Assembly: GCA_937895955.1 (NCBI GenBank)
Contig: CALAZI010000029.1
Coordinates: 1-64,000, forward strand
Reading direction: 5' to 3'
Length of the DNA: 64,000 nucleotides
Source: an uncultured Alphaproteobacteria bacterium
GTDB lineage: Bacteria; Pseudomonadota; Alphaproteobacteria; Caulobacterales; Parvularculaceae
Each line of letters starts with the position of its first letter. Position 1 is the stretch's first letter. The notes beneath the pieces were generated by a model, which was not told where the DNA came from, did not search any database, and saw only the letters and a program-made list of their open reading frames with translations. Below, in pieces: positions 15,395-24,383 of this stretch. Position numbers and translations under genes: made by a program.

Positions 15395-17056
15395 ATGAGG
15401 AAGGCCTCAAACGAAGCAGTCGACATCGGCAACGATGAGGAAGGCGCGGCGAACGCTGCGGCGAGCCTCGGGCCCGACGGCGGTCCGCTCATGTCGGAAA
15501 AGGTTCGCTACGCCAAGGCCTCGTCGGATTTTGACGAAGAAGACGCCTGGCTCGAAGATGAGCTGTCCGATGAGGAGCTCGCCGCGCTCGGCGAAGAGGA
15601 CTTCGTCGAGGAGCTTCTCGCCGAGGCGCTCGATATGGAAGGCGAGGCGTTCGACGACACGGAGGATTTCAGTCTTGAGTCTGAAACGCCGGCCGCGTCG
15701 GAAGCGGTTGAGCCCGAGCGCGCGCGCCAGTCGAAAGTCGAGCCGAAAGCCGAATTGAAAGCGGAGAAAAAAACGCCGCACGAGACGGCGACCGGTCAGG
15801 CGCTGGCTCTCGCGGAGGATCAATCCTTTGAGGTTTCGGAGTTCGGCGACGGCGAAGACGATCACCGCCCCGTGCCGCGCATCGCGATTCACGCTTTCTG
15901 CGAAACCCCGGACACGACCGTGCTGCTTGAGCGCGCAGCGGTCGATCGGCGTTTGTCGAAAACGCATTTGACCGTCCATATGGGCGGTCTCGCCAAGGCG
16001 GTCGATCATTTCCAGAGCGCCGCAACGCCCAATCTCGTCATTATCGAGACGCTTGACGGCGGACAGGAGCTGTTCGCGCAGCTCGGCGAGCTCGCTGAAG
16101 TCTGCGATCCGTCGACGAAGGTCATCATCATCGGCCGCGCCAACGATATCGGCCTTTATCGCGAACTGATGCGGCAAGGGATCAGCGATTACATCGTTCG
16201 TCCCCGCTCGCCGCTGCAAATCATCAAATCGATCGCAACGCTCTATGTCGATCCTTCCGCGCCGCCGATCGGCCGCACCATCGCCTTCGTCGGCGCGCGC
16301 GGCGGTTCTGGCTCGTCGACGCTTGCGCACAACGTCGCCTGGTGCTCGGCGGAGGAAATGCAAAGCGACACGGTCATTCTCGACCTCGACCTGCCGTTCG
16401 GCACGGCGAGCCTTGATTTCGAGCAGGATCCGACCTCGGGCCTCATCGAAGCGCTCGGCTCGCCCGAACGTCTCGACGACGTCCTGCTCGATCGTCTGCT
16501 GCAAAAACACACCGATCATTTGAGCCTTTTCACGGCGCCGAACCTTCTCGATCGCGACTATGACGTCGACGATCAGGCCTATGAGACGGTTATCGACGTC
16601 GTGCGCGGCGCGGCGCCGACGATCATCATCGACGTGCCGCATGTGTGGACCGGCTGGTCGAAGCGTCTTTTGCAAACGGCCGACCAGATCGTCATCACCG
16701 CGACCGCCGACCTTGCGGCGTTCCGCAACACGAAAAATCTCGTCGACATCATTTCCAGCGCGCGCCCGAACGACGCGCCGCCGCTGCTTGTCATCAACCA
16801 GTTCGATCAGAAGCTTTCATCCGTCCAGCCCGCGCAATACGCCGAGCATGTCGGATTAAAGCCGTCGATCGTGTTCAACTGGGAGCCGCAGCTTTTCCAT
16901 ACCGCGGCGACGAACGCCTCGCCGATCGTCGAGGTCGGCGCGAAGACGAAAACCGCCCAGTCGATCCGCGATCTCACCGCGCTTGTGCTCGGGCGCACGC
17001 AGACGGCGTCGAAGAAAACCCGCTTCAGCCTCGCAGGTCTGCTCAAGAAGAAATAG
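15395..17056 (+). CDS. cpaE: Pilus assembly/localisation ATPase CpaE/TadZ
   Basis: 553 aa. In Caulobacter CpaE places the pilus machine at the cell pole. The first ~160 residues are strongly acidic and low in complexity (FDEEDAWLEDELSDEELAAL), followed by an atypical receiver-like domain (160-290) and a MinD/ParA-like ATPase. The P-loop is deviant, GARGGSGSSTLAHN, lacking the signature lysine, which is usual for TadZ/CpaE. I chose the ATG at 15395 because GGAGGGAG lies just upstream; the longer frame from 15362 has no such site. Gap of 8 nt to cpaF. Confidence 0.92.
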   Translation: MRKASNEAVDIGNDEEGAANAAASLGPDGGPLMSEKVRYAKASSDFDEEDAWLEDELSDEELAALGEEDFVEELLAEALDMEGEAFDDTEDFSLESETPAASEAVEPERARQSKVEPKAELKAEKKTPHETATGQALALAEDQSFEVSEFGDGEDDHRPVPRIAIHAFCETPDTTVLLERAAVDRRLSKTHLTVHMGGLAKAVDHFQSAATPNLVIIETLDGGQELFAQLGELAEVCDPSTKVIIIGRANDIGLYRELMRQGISDYIVRPRSPLQIIKSIATLYVDPSAPPIGRTIAFVGARGGSGSSTLAHNVAWCSAEEMQSDTVILDLDLPFGTASLDFEQDPTSGLIEALGSPERLDDVLLDRLLQKHTDHLSLFTAPNLLDRDYDVDDQAYETVIDVVRGAAPTIIIDVPHVWTGWSKRLLQTADQIVITATADLAAFRNTKNLVDIISSARPNDAPPLLVINQFDQKLSSVQPAQYAEHVGLKPSIVFNWEPQLFHTAATNASPIVEVGAKTKTAQSIRDLTALVLGRTQTASKKTRFSLAGLLKKK

Positions 17057-17064
17057 GATAACCG

Positions 17065-18546
17065 ATGTTCGGACGCAGAACGGCAGAAGTCGATACGCCT
17101 TCGCAAGCGGCCCCCGCCGCGGCGAAACCGAAGGCGGCCGCCCCGAAACCGGCCGCCGCGCCGGCGGCGCCGAAGCCCGCCGCGCCGGCGAAAAAAGCCG
17201 CCGCCGCCGCGACGCCGCCGCCGCGCGTGGCCGCCGTCGCCCATCAGCAGCCCGTCGAAATCGGCGGGCGCACGGATGAGTATTTTCAGACGAAGACGAC
17301 GATCTTCAATGCGCTGATCGATACGATCGACCTGTCGCAGCTCGCGCAGCTCGACACCGAATCGGCGGCTGAGGAAATTCGCGACATCGTCAACGAGATC
17401 ATCTCGATCAAGAACGTCCAGATGTCGATCGCCGAGCAGGAATCGCTGCTGCAGGACATCTGCAACGACGTCCTCGGCTACGGGCCGCTTGAACCGCTGC
17501 TCGCGCGCGACGACATCGCCGACATCATGGTCAACGGGGCCAACCGCACCTTCATCGAAGTCGGCGGCAAAATTCAGCTGACGAATGTGCGTTTCCGCGA
17601 CAATGCGCAGCTGATGAACATCTGCCAGCGGATCGTCAGCCAGGTCGGCCGCCGCGTCGACGAAGCCTCGCCGATCTGCGACGCGCGCCTTCCGGACGGC
17701 TCGCGCGTCAACGTCATCGCGCCGCCGCTGTCGATCGACGGCGCCGCGCTCACCATTCGTAAGTTTAAGAAAGACAAGCTTCGCATTTCGGATCTCGTCA
17801 ATTTCGGGTCGATTTCTCCGGAAGGCGCGAAAGTGCTTGAGGTCGTCGGCGCCTGCCGCATCAACACGCTGATCTCGGGCGGCACGGGCTCCGGCAAAAC
17901 GACGCTGTTGAACTGCATGACCGGCTTCATCGAAGAAGACGAGCGCGTCATCACCTGCGAAGACGCGGCGGAACTTCAGCTGCAGCAGCCGCATGTCGTC
18001 CGGCTTGAAACGCGCCCGCCTAACCTTGAAGGCCAGGGCGAGGTGACGATGCGCGATCTCGTCAAGAACTGTCTGCGCATGCGTCCTGAACGGATCATCG
18101 TCGGCGAGGTGCGCGGCCCGGAAGCGTTCGACCTGCTTCAGGCCATGAACACCGGTCACGACGGCTCGATGGGCACGCTGCACGCGAACTCGCCGCGCGA
18201 GGCGCTGCAGAGGGTCGAATCGATGATCACCATGGGCGGCTACAACCTGCCCTCGAAAACCATTCGCGAAATGATCGTCGGTTCGATCGACGTCATCATC
18301 CAGGCGGCGCGCCTCAGGGACGGTTCGCGCCGCATCACTCACGTCACCGAAGTGCTCGGCACCGAAGGCGACACGATCATCACGCAGGACCTTTTCGTCT
18401 TTGAGGTCACCGGCGAAGACCAGAATGGAAAACTGATCGGCCGACACCGCTCGACCGGCATCGCGCGCCCCGCTTTCTGGGATCGCGCCAAATATTACGG
18501 CAAGGAGCAGGAACTGGCCGAGGCTCTCGACGCGGCGGCTGAGTAA
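17065..18546 (+). CDS. cpaF: Pilus assembly/retraction ATPase CpaF/TadA
   Basis: Secretion ATPase that powers Flp pilus extension and retraction, 493 aa. After an Ala/Pro/Lys-rich linker (residues 10-65) comes the N-terminal helical domain and the RecA-like core with Walker [11 protein letters not shown] (Lys278), the Asp box [11 protein letters not shown], Walker [16 protein letters not shown] and the His box [15 protein letters not shown]. It is the most conserved gene of the locus and sits between cpaE and the two membrane proteins. Confidence 0.97.
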   Translation: MFGRRTAEVDTPSQAAPAAAKPKAAAPKPAAAPAAPKPAAPAKKAAAAATPPPRVAAVAHQQPVEIGGRTDEYFQTKTTIFNALIDTIDLSQLAQLDTESAAEEIRDIVNEIISIKNVQMSIAEQESLLQDICNDVLGYGPLEPLLARDDIADIMVNGANRTFIEVGGKIQLTNVRFRDNAQLMNICQRIVSQVGRRVDEASPICDARLPDGSRVNVIAPPLSIDGAALTIRKFKKDKLRISDLVNFGSISPEGAKVLEVVGACRINTLISGGTGSGKTTLLNCMTGFIEEDERVITCEDAAELQLQQPHVVRLETRPPNLEGQGEVTMRDLVKNCLRMRPERIIVGEVRGPEAFDLLQAMNTGHDGSMGTLHANSPREALQRVESMITMGGYNLPSKTIREMIVGSIDVIIQAARLRDGSRRITHVTEVLGTEGDTIITQDLFVFEVTGEDQNGKLIGRHRSTGIARPAFWDRAKYYGKEQELAEALDAAAE

Positions 18547-18554
18547 CGGACGCT

Positions 18555-19550
18555 ATGGATCAGCAACTGATCATGATCGCCGTCCTCGGGCTCGTCGTTA
18601 TCGGCGCGCTCGCTTTCGTTTTTCTCGCGCCGACGCAGAACGACAAGACCAAAAAACGTCTTTCTTCGTTGGAAACGAAAAAGAATGCGCGGCGCGCCAG
18701 CGTCGCGGCGGCGACCGACAAGGAAAACAAGGATCGCCGGAAAAAAGTCTCCGACGCGCTCACCAAAATCGAAAACAAGAGCAAGGAAGCGCAAAAGGCG
18801 AAAAAGCGCGCCACGCTCGAACAAAAGCTTGAACAGGCGGGTCTCGCCTTCGGGCCGCGGCAATTCTACATCGGCTCCGTCGTCGCGGCGCTGGTCATGG
18901 GCTTTGTCGGCTTCATTTCGGGCCAGAAGCTGCTTGTCACGGTCGGTCTCGTTTTCATCGGCGGTCTCGGCATGCCGAACTGGTTCGTCGGCATGCAGAT
19001 CAAGAAAAGACAGAAAAAATTCGCCGATGAATTCTCGAACGCCATCGACGTCATCGTGCGCGGCGTGAAATCCGGTCTGCCGGTCAATGAATGCCTGAAG
19101 ATCATCGCCTCCGAAGCGCCGAAGCCGGTCAATGAGGAATTCGAGCAGCTTGTTGAGGGATTTCGCATCGGCCTGTCGCTGGAGCAGGGCATGACGCGCA
19201 TGTATGAGCGGATGCCGCTGCAGGAAGTCTCCTTCTTCGGCATCGTCTTGATGATCCAACAGAAAACGGGCGGCAACCTCGCCGAGGCGCTGACCAATCT
19301 CGCCGGCGTTCTGCGCGGGCGCAAGCTGATGGAAGGCAAGATCAAGGCGCTGTCGTCGGAAGCCAAAGCCTCGGCGATGATCATCGGCGCCCTGCCGTTT
19401 CTCGTCATGGGCGCCGTGAAGCTTTCATCGCCGGACTATCTCGATCCGCTGTTCAACACGCCGACCGGCAACTTCATTCTGCTCGGCGCGGGTTTGTGGA
19501 TGGGAATGGGCATTTTCGTGATGAAGTCGATGATGAAGATCAAGGTCTAG
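18555..19550 (+). CDS. tadB: Tad inner-membrane platform protein TadB/CpaG
   Basis: 331 aa T2SSF-domain protein. An N-terminal membrane segment (AVLGLVVIGALAFVFLAP) is followed by a highly charged, Lys-rich cytoplasmic helix (residues 35-95), a membrane pair (SVVAALVMGFVGFISGQKLLVTVGLVFIGG), the T2SSF domain (FSNAIDVIVRGVKSGLPVNECLKIIASE, QKTGGNLAEALTNLAGVLR) and C-terminal helices. It forms the inner-membrane platform with TadC, 6 nt downstream. Confidence 0.93.
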   Translation: MDQQLIMIAVLGLVVIGALAFVFLAPTQNDKTKKRLSSLETKKNARRASVAAATDKENKDRRKKVSDALTKIENKSKEAQKAKKRATLEQKLEQAGLAFGPRQFYIGSVVAALVMGFVGFISGQKLLVTVGLVFIGGLGMPNWFVGMQIKKRQKKFADEFSNAIDVIVRGVKSGLPVNECLKIIASEAPKPVNEEFEQLVEGFRIGLSLEQGMTRMYERMPLQEVSFFGIVLMIQQKTGGNLAEALTNLAGVLRGRKLMEGKIKALSSEAKASAMIIGALPFLVMGAVKLSSPDYLDPLFNTPTGNFILLGAGLWMGMGIFVMKSMMKIKV

Positions 19551-19556
19551 GCCCCG

Positions 19557-20528
19557 ATGGAAGCGCTCATCAACACGGTCACCGACCGCCAATTCCAGAT
19601 CTCGCTGCTTGTCGCGCTGGCGGCGATCGCGACCGTCTATACGGTCATCGAGCCGTTCCTGGTTCGCGACCGCACCGAAGAACGGATGAAATCGGTTGTC
19701 GAATATCGCGACCGTTTGCGCGCGGCTCAGCGCGAATCCTTCGCTAAGAAGGGCTCTTTGCGCGCCGCATCGGCGCAGGGTTTTCTGAAACAGCTTGTTG
19801 AAAATCTGAAGCTGCTCGAAGCGTTCGACTCGAATGAGGCGCGCAAGCAGCTGATGATGGCCGGCTATCGCGGCCAGCGGCCGGTCTTCATCTTCATGGC
19901 GGCGCGCATCGGGATGCCGTTCGTCGCCGCTTTCGCCTGCTGGATCTATGTCTACATCCTGAATGGGATCGAGCTTGACAGTTTCGGCAAGCTTTGCGCG
20001 GTCGTTCTCGCCTTCTTCGCAGGCTTCTACATCCCGAACGTGCACATCAAGAACGCCGTTTCGAAGCGCCAGTCGAAAATTCAGATCGCCTGGCCGGATG
20101 CGCTCGATTTGCTCCTCATCTGCGTTGAGGCGGGCATGTCGATCGAGGTTGCGTTGCAGAAGGTCAGCCAGGAAGTCGCCGGCACCTCGCCCGAACTCGC
20201 CGAGGAGCTTGGGCTCACTGTCGCGGAACTCTCCTATCTGCAGGAACGAAAGTCCGCCTATATCAATCTCGCCGAGCGCACGGGTCTCGACGGCGTCAAG
20301 GGCGTGACGACAGCGCTCATCCAGTCGGAAAAATACGGAACGCCTCTAGGGCAATCCTTGCGCGTCATGGCGCAGGAAAACCGCGAACACCGCATGCAGG
20401 AAGCCGAGCGCAAGGCCGCCGCGCTGCCGCCGAAGCTGACCGTGCCGATGATCGGTTTCTTCCTGCCGGTTCTCTTCGCCGTCATTCTCGGGCCCGCGAT
20501 CATGGGCGTCATGGGCATCGAGCAATAA
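19557..20528 (+). CDS. tadC: Tad inner-membrane platform protein TadC/CpaH
   Basis: 323 aa T2SSF-domain protein, paralogue of TadB. The T2SSF signature is WPDALDLLLICVEAGMSIEVALQKVSQE with QSEKYGTPLGQSLRVMAQENREHRMQEAERKA, and a final helix pair (MIGFFLPVLFAVILGPAIM). It is the last gene of the pilus operon here: no TadD lipoprotein and no TadE/F/G pseudopilins follow, since the next gene is convergent. Confidence 0.93.
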   Translation: MEALINTVTDRQFQISLLVALAAIATVYTVIEPFLVRDRTEERMKSVVEYRDRLRAAQRESFAKKGSLRAASAQGFLKQLVENLKLLEAFDSNEARKQLMMAGYRGQRPVFIFMAARIGMPFVAAFACWIYVYILNGIELDSFGKLCAVVLAFFAGFYIPNVHIKNAVSKRQSKIQIAWPDALDLLLICVEAGMSIEVALQKVSQEVAGTSPELAEELGLTVAELSYLQERKSAYINLAERTGLDGVKGVTTALIQSEKYGTPLGQSLRVMAQENREHRMQEAERKAAALPPKLTVPMIGFFLPVLFAVILGPAIMGVMGIEQ

Positions 20529-20534
20529 TCGCCG

Positions 20535-20963
20535 TCATTCCCTGCCGCGCCGATGGCGCGGCAGAGTGTCGGCGGCGTCGAACCAGCCGATCCGGCTTTC
20601 ATGATAAATATGATAGAGCGGCGGGATGAGCGTCGGATCATCCAGCGTCGCCGTGTTGACGCTGATTGTCGCCGCCGAGTCATCCTCGCGAAAGACGAGA
20701 TAGGTTCCGCAAGCCGAACAGAATTCGCGCGTCGCGCGATCGGAAGCGCGAAACCCCGCAGGCGATCCTTTCAGATAGCGGAACCGCGCCGCCGCGACGG
20801 CGAAAAACGCGACGACCGGCGCGCCTGACTGACGCTGGCAGGTGCGGCAATGACAATAGCCCGATTCCGGAACCGGGCCGGCGGCGATTTCAAAACGAAC
20901 GGCGCCGCAAAGGCATCCGCCTTCGGCCGCGTTCGCCAAACTGATCGTCAGGTCTTGATTCAT
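20535..20963 (-). CDS. GFA-family (Mss4-like) zinc protein
   Basis: 142 aa protein of the GFA / glutathione-dependent formaldehyde-activating-like family. Seven cysteines form the expected zinc sites: Cys17-x-Cys19 (CLCGAVRF), Cys37-x-Cys39 with Cys42 (CHCRTCQRQSG), and Cys82-x2-Cys85 (FCSACGTYL). The original Gfa activity is disputed for most members, so the reaction here is unknown; carbon-sulfur lyase activity on glutathione adducts is one option. Convergent with tadC (6 nt apart) and apparently a single gene, 43 nt downstream of slt. Confidence 0.82.
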   Translation of the reverse strand: MNQDLTISLANAAEGGCLCGAVRFEIAAGPVPESGYCHCRTCQRQSGAPVVAFFAVAAARFRYLKGSPAGFRASDRATREFCSACGTYLVFREDDSAATISVNTATLDDPTLIPPLYHIYHESRIGWFDAADTLPRHRRGRE

Positions 20964-21006
20964 CCGGCGCCTCCGCGATCAACCTAATCGCGGCGCGCGT
21001 AAACGT

Positions 21007-22785
21007 CTATTTCTCGCCTGCAGCGATTTCGTCGAGCGCTTCATGCAGCGGCAGCAAGCCCGCCGCGACCCGATTGCGGCTTTGCGGCTCTTGTCCGAGC
21101 CGCTGGCGATAGATCCAGAAATTCGTCAGCACGTGTTCGACGAAATCGCGGCTTTCCGAATTCGGAATGCTCTCGATGAAGAGCAGCGGGTCCTCGATTG
21201 AAAGATCGCGTTTCCAGCGGCGCAGATTGCCCGGTCCGCCATTATAGGCGAGCGCCATGCTGAACAGATCGCCCTCGGCGCTCGTCTCAATGAGATGGTT
21301 CACGTAATCCTGGCCGATCGACAGGTTGAGCGCGGGATCGTAGAGCTTGTCGCGGCCTTTGCCGCGCTGCAGCGTCCTGTCCTTGGCTACATAGCTCGCC
21401 GTGCGCGGCATCAGCTGCATCAGCCCGCGCGCGCCGACGCGGCTTGTCGCCTCGACCTTGAATTTCGATTCCTGGCGCATCAGCGCGTAAAGAAGCGCGC
21501 GATCCGCCGTAAAGCCGTTGGCGGGCGCATAGGACGGAACGGGAAAAAGCCCGGATTCGAACGCCGCGCCTTCATGATAGAGCGCAAGATCAAGCTGCGC
21601 CGCCGGCAGATCAAGCGCCGATTCAAGCGCCAGAAGATCGACGGCCTGCGCATCGCCGATGCGGCCGTTGATCCAGCGAAACTCCAGATCGGCTTCCGTC
21701 ACGCGCCCGACTTCGTAAAGCGCGACGGCGCGCTTTACAGCGGGATCGCGCTCAATAAGCGCCTGAAACGCTTCTTCGGTGAGCGCCGGCGCCGCCCAGC
21801 GATAATCATAGTCACGACCGAGCTGGGCGAGCGCGAGCTGGCCGTAAAAAGTGAAAGGAAAGGACGCGGCTATTTCAAGCAGCGGCGCGACGTCTTCGAC
21901 ATGACCGTCGGCGAGCGCCGTGCGCGCGGCCCAGAAGCCTGCGGCCGAACGCAGCGCGTCATCTTGTTCGGCGACGCGCGCCATGGCCGCGAAACGGTCA
22001 TGCGCCGTCGCCATGTCGCCTTCGCGGAAATGGATGAGACCGGAAATCCAGTAGGAGAGCACGGCGACGTCGCCATTGCGCTCAGCGACTTCCTCGGCGA
22101 TCTCGCCGGCGCGCGCGACATAGCCCTGATAGTAAAAGCTCGCCGCGATCCAGGAGCGCATGCGGTCGAACTGGCGTTCGGTGATCGCGCCGCGCGCGCG
22201 ATGGCGCTCAATTTCTTTCAGCGCGGCGGTCGCCTGCTCCTTGCGGGCGAGATAGCGCACGCGCCCTTCGATCTGGTTCAGCAGCGGCTTGCCGGTGCGC
22301 GCGTAATCGGCGGCGAGATCAGGATGAAGCGGGGCGGAGGGTTCGGCGCGCCATTTGCGCGGCACGGGCGCCAATGTCGGCCCCGTCCCGCGCGGCTGCT
22401 TGCGGCGGGCGAGCGCGTAGATGCGGTCGGCGTCAGGATGGTCGGCGTAATAGGCCATCCATTGCTTCAACTCGTCATAGCTCGACCGGTAAGCCGTCGG
22501 ATGGAGATAGCGCTCCATCTTCACATAGCCGACGAGCGTGGGGTCGCTGAGCGCCGCGATCTTCTGATCCGCCTCGCGCCAGCGCGCGTCCTCCTGCAGG
22601 TCGAATATTTCGCGATAAAGCGCCTTGTCTTCTTCTCTCAAGACGGACGGCGAATAGGCGGATGCCGGCGCGACGGCCAAAGCGGCCCATAAGGCTGGCA
22701 GCAACAACAAGCGGTGCACGACGCGGCCCCCAAGAGTGACGACTGATGCGCTCGCCGCCAGCATAGGAAGGGCGGCGTTAAGCAT
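21007..22785 (-). CDS. Soluble lytic murein transglycosylase (Slt-like)
   Basis: Periplasmic enzyme that cleaves peptidoglycan to 1,6-anhydro-muropeptides, 592 aa. A long alpha-helical superhelix (about 50-420) precedes the lytic transglycosylase domain with catalytic Glu439 in MRQESKFKVEA, then GLMQLMP and the YNGGPGNLRRW motif. The ATG at 22785 has GAGG 7 nt upstream and overlaps the udg stop. However, the signal peptide proper (HRLLLLPALWAALAVAPASA) starts at an in-frame GTG at 22719, which would remove 22 residues and is a real alternative. A CtrA-type box covers the ATG. Third gene of yhhN-udg-slt. Confidence 0.9.
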   Translation of the reverse strand: MLNAALPMLAASASVVTLGGRVVHRLLLLPALWAALAVAPASAYSPSVLREEDKALYREIFDLQEDARWREADQKIAALSDPTLVGYVKMERYLHPTAYRSSYDELKQWMAYYADHPDADRIYALARRKQPRGTGPTLAPVPRKWRAEPSAPLHPDLAADYARTGKPLLNQIEGRVRYLARKEQATAALKEIERHRARGAITERQFDRMRSWIAASFYYQGYVARAGEIAEEVAERNGDVAVLSYWISGLIHFREGDMATAHDRFAAMARVAEQDDALRSAAGFWAARTALADGHVEDVAPLLEIAASFPFTFYGQLALAQLGRDYDYRWAAPALTEEAFQALIERDPAVKRAVALYEVGRVTEADLEFRWINGRIGDAQAVDLLALESALDLPAAQLDLALYHEGAAFESGLFPVPSYAPANGFTADRALLYALMRQESKFKVEATSRVGARGLMQLMPRTASYVAKDRTLQRGKGRDKLYDPALNLSIGQDYVNHLIETSAEGDLFSMALAYNGGPGNLRRWKRDLSIEDPLLFIESIPNSESRDFVEHVLTNFWIYRQRLGQEPQSRNRVAAGLLPLHEALDEIAAGEK

Positions 22786-22793
22786 CTCTTAAC
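22778..22793. promoter_or_regulatory. CtrA-type binding box over the slt start
   Basis: TTAA at 22778-22781, 7-nt spacer, TTAAC at 22789-22793: a full CtrA consensus. It covers the udg stop and the ATG at 22785, and lies 59 nt upstream of the alternative GTG (22719) of slt. If functional it would place a cell-cycle-regulated promoter of a peptidoglycan enzyme inside the end of udg. Confidence 0.4.
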
Positions 22794-23581
22794 CTCGCAG
22801 CGAGTGTTTGAAGATCCGTCCAGGCAAGACGCTTTTGCGCCGGTTGGCGCAACAAAAAGGCGGGATGGAAAACCGGGAGAGCGGGAAAAGCCGCGCCGGA
22901 GGCGAGCGTCACGTCGCGCCAGGCGCCGCGCGCCCGCATGATGCCGCTTGCGCCGATCATCGCCTGCGTCGGCACGCCGCCGGCCAGCATGATCGCCGCC
23001 GGCTGCGTCAATTCGATCAACCGTTCGACAAAGGGCCGGCAGGCGGCGATCTCCGCCTGGGTCGGCGCGCGGTTGCCTGGCGGGCGCCAGTAGACGACGT
23101 TCGAGATCAGCGTGTCGGTCGCGCGCGAACGGCCGATCGCGGCGAGCATCTTGTCAAGCAACTGCCCGGCGCGCCCGACAAAAGGCTTGCCGAGTGCGTC
23201 TTCATCGCGCCCCGGCGCCTCGCCGATGACGAGAAGACGCGCGCCCGGAACGCCGTCTGAAAAGACGGTGTTGCGCGCGCCGGCTTTCAGGGGACAGCCC
23301 TCAAAGGCGGCGACGGCGGCGGCGAGTTCGTCGTGACTGTTGCAGGCGGCGGCCGCCGCCGCGGCGAGCGCGATCGCCTCATCCGCGCTCGGCTGCGCGG
23401 GGCGCGCGATATGGGTGACGCTGGCCGCTGCAGTTCGCGCCGGCGTCGCCGGCTTGACGGACGCCGCCGGCTGAAACCGATCGACGGGTTCGGCGTCGAC
23501 AGCCTCGTCGACGCCGGCGTCGACATACCAGCGCAACAGCGCGCGCGCAGCGTCCGATCGGTCAAATTCCTGCATCGACAC
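22778..23581 (-). CDS. Uracil-DNA glycosylase, family 4-like
   Basis: DNA repair enzyme removing uracil, 267 aa. An alanine-rich N-terminal extension (1-85) precedes the UDG fold with motif A GEAPGRDEDALGKPFVGRAGQLLDKML, the NVVYWRPPGNR segment and motif B VFHPAFLLRQP. In classical family 4 enzymes four cysteines bind a 4Fe-4S cluster; here the first of the N-terminal pair is absent (FEGCPL in place of C-x2-C), and only one further cysteine (AACRPF) is in place, so cluster binding is doubtful. It overlaps slt by 8 nt and follows the YhhN gene by 25 nt. Confidence 0.85.
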   Translation of the reverse strand: MSMQEFDRSDAARALLRWYVDAGVDEAVDAEPVDRFQPAASVKPATPARTAAASVTHIARPAQPSADEAIALAAAAAAACNSHDELAAAVAAFEGCPLKAGARNTVFSDGVPGARLLVIGEAPGRDEDALGKPFVGRAGQLLDKMLAAIGRSRATDTLISNVVYWRPPGNRAPTQAEIAACRPFVERLIELTQPAAIMLAGGVPTQAMIGASGIMRARGAWRDVTLASGAAFPALPVFHPAFLLRQPAQKRLAWTDLQTLAARLRDA

Positions 23582-23606
23582 TAGGCATCACAAGCGCGGG
23601 CGAAGG

Positions 23607-24245
23607 TCAAACGCTGACGGCGAAAAGGCATTGCGCCGCATAGTATAAGGGCAAACCCCAGAGGCGATTGAGAAAATTCTCCGCGCCGAAGCGGTCGCGC
23701 GCGACGGAGAGGTCCGAAAGGGCGAATGCGGCTGCGGCGATTGCGAGGCGAAGACTTCGCCCGTCAGGCTCCGCCGCCCAATGACCGAAGCTCGCCGCGA
23801 CCATCAGACTGATAATGACGCAATAGGCGATGACGGGCGCGCGAAAGCTTCCAAGCCCGCCCCACAGCGATTTCAGGACAAACAGGGACAGCGCGCCGCC
23901 GGCGGCGAGACCTGCGACGGCCGCCGGCCCGACCGAAAGGCCGCCATGCGCGAAAGCCGCGATATAGGCGCCGTGCCCGGCCGCGAAGGCGCCCATGCCG
24001 GCGAGGAAGGCCGGGGCGGCTCTCGACAACAGCAGGACGTCGCCGAGCGCGCAAAGAAAAAGACCGGCGAGAATGATCGATCCGAAAGCCGTCTCCAAAG
24101 CGCCCGCAGCGATCGCCGCCAGAATGAACGCAAGCGAGGCGAGCGGCTTGAACAGGCGCTTCCTCGCCGCGTCCTCCCTGCGCTCGGCGTGCAAGAGGCC
24201 GGCGACGGACGCCCCGCAAAGAAAAAGAAAAAAGGCTGGATTCAT
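23607..24245 (-). CDS. YhhN family membrane protein (lysoplasmalogenase-like)
   Basis: 212 aa polytopic protein with about seven or eight membrane helices. The YhhN signatures are RLFKPLAS near the N-terminus, ALGDVLLLS and the C-terminal FALSDLSVARDRF and PLYYAAQCLFA. Mammalian TMEM86 members hydrolyse the vinyl-ether bond of lysoplasmalogens; bacterial function is mostly unproven. The ATG at 24245 puts the first helix at the N-terminus; a longer frame from 24302 adds 19 polar residues. First gene of a probable yhhN-udg-slt operon, divergent from the ETF-QO gene. Confidence 0.8.
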   Translation of the reverse strand: MNPAFFLFLCGASVAGLLHAERREDAARKRLFKPLASLAFILAAIAAGALETAFGSIILAGLFLCALGDVLLLSRAAPAFLAGMGAFAAGHGAYIAAFAHGGLSVGPAAVAGLAAGGALSLFVLKSLWGGLGSFRAPVIAYCVIISLMVAASFGHWAAEPDGRSLRLAIAAAAFALSDLSVARDRFGAENFLNRLWGLPLYYAAQCLFAVSV

Positions 24246-24383
24246 GGAGTTTTCGGCTGGCGGCGCGGTTCGGCGAAAGGCTTCGGCTTGGCGGCGTGGC
24301 ATTTGGCCCTGAATTTTGCCAAAAGCAAACGCTCAACTCCGCCGGGCGCAGCGCAGGCTGCGGATTCAATGAGGATTTAAGGG

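Noticed and set aside
15407..18447. Long antisense open frames (422 and 546 codons) opposite cpaE and cpaF
   Set aside because: They mirror strongly conserved cpaE/cpaF on the other strand, are Arg/Asp-rich with no recognisable domain, and cross the cpaE-cpaF boundary. High GC suppresses stops in this frame, so they are shadows.
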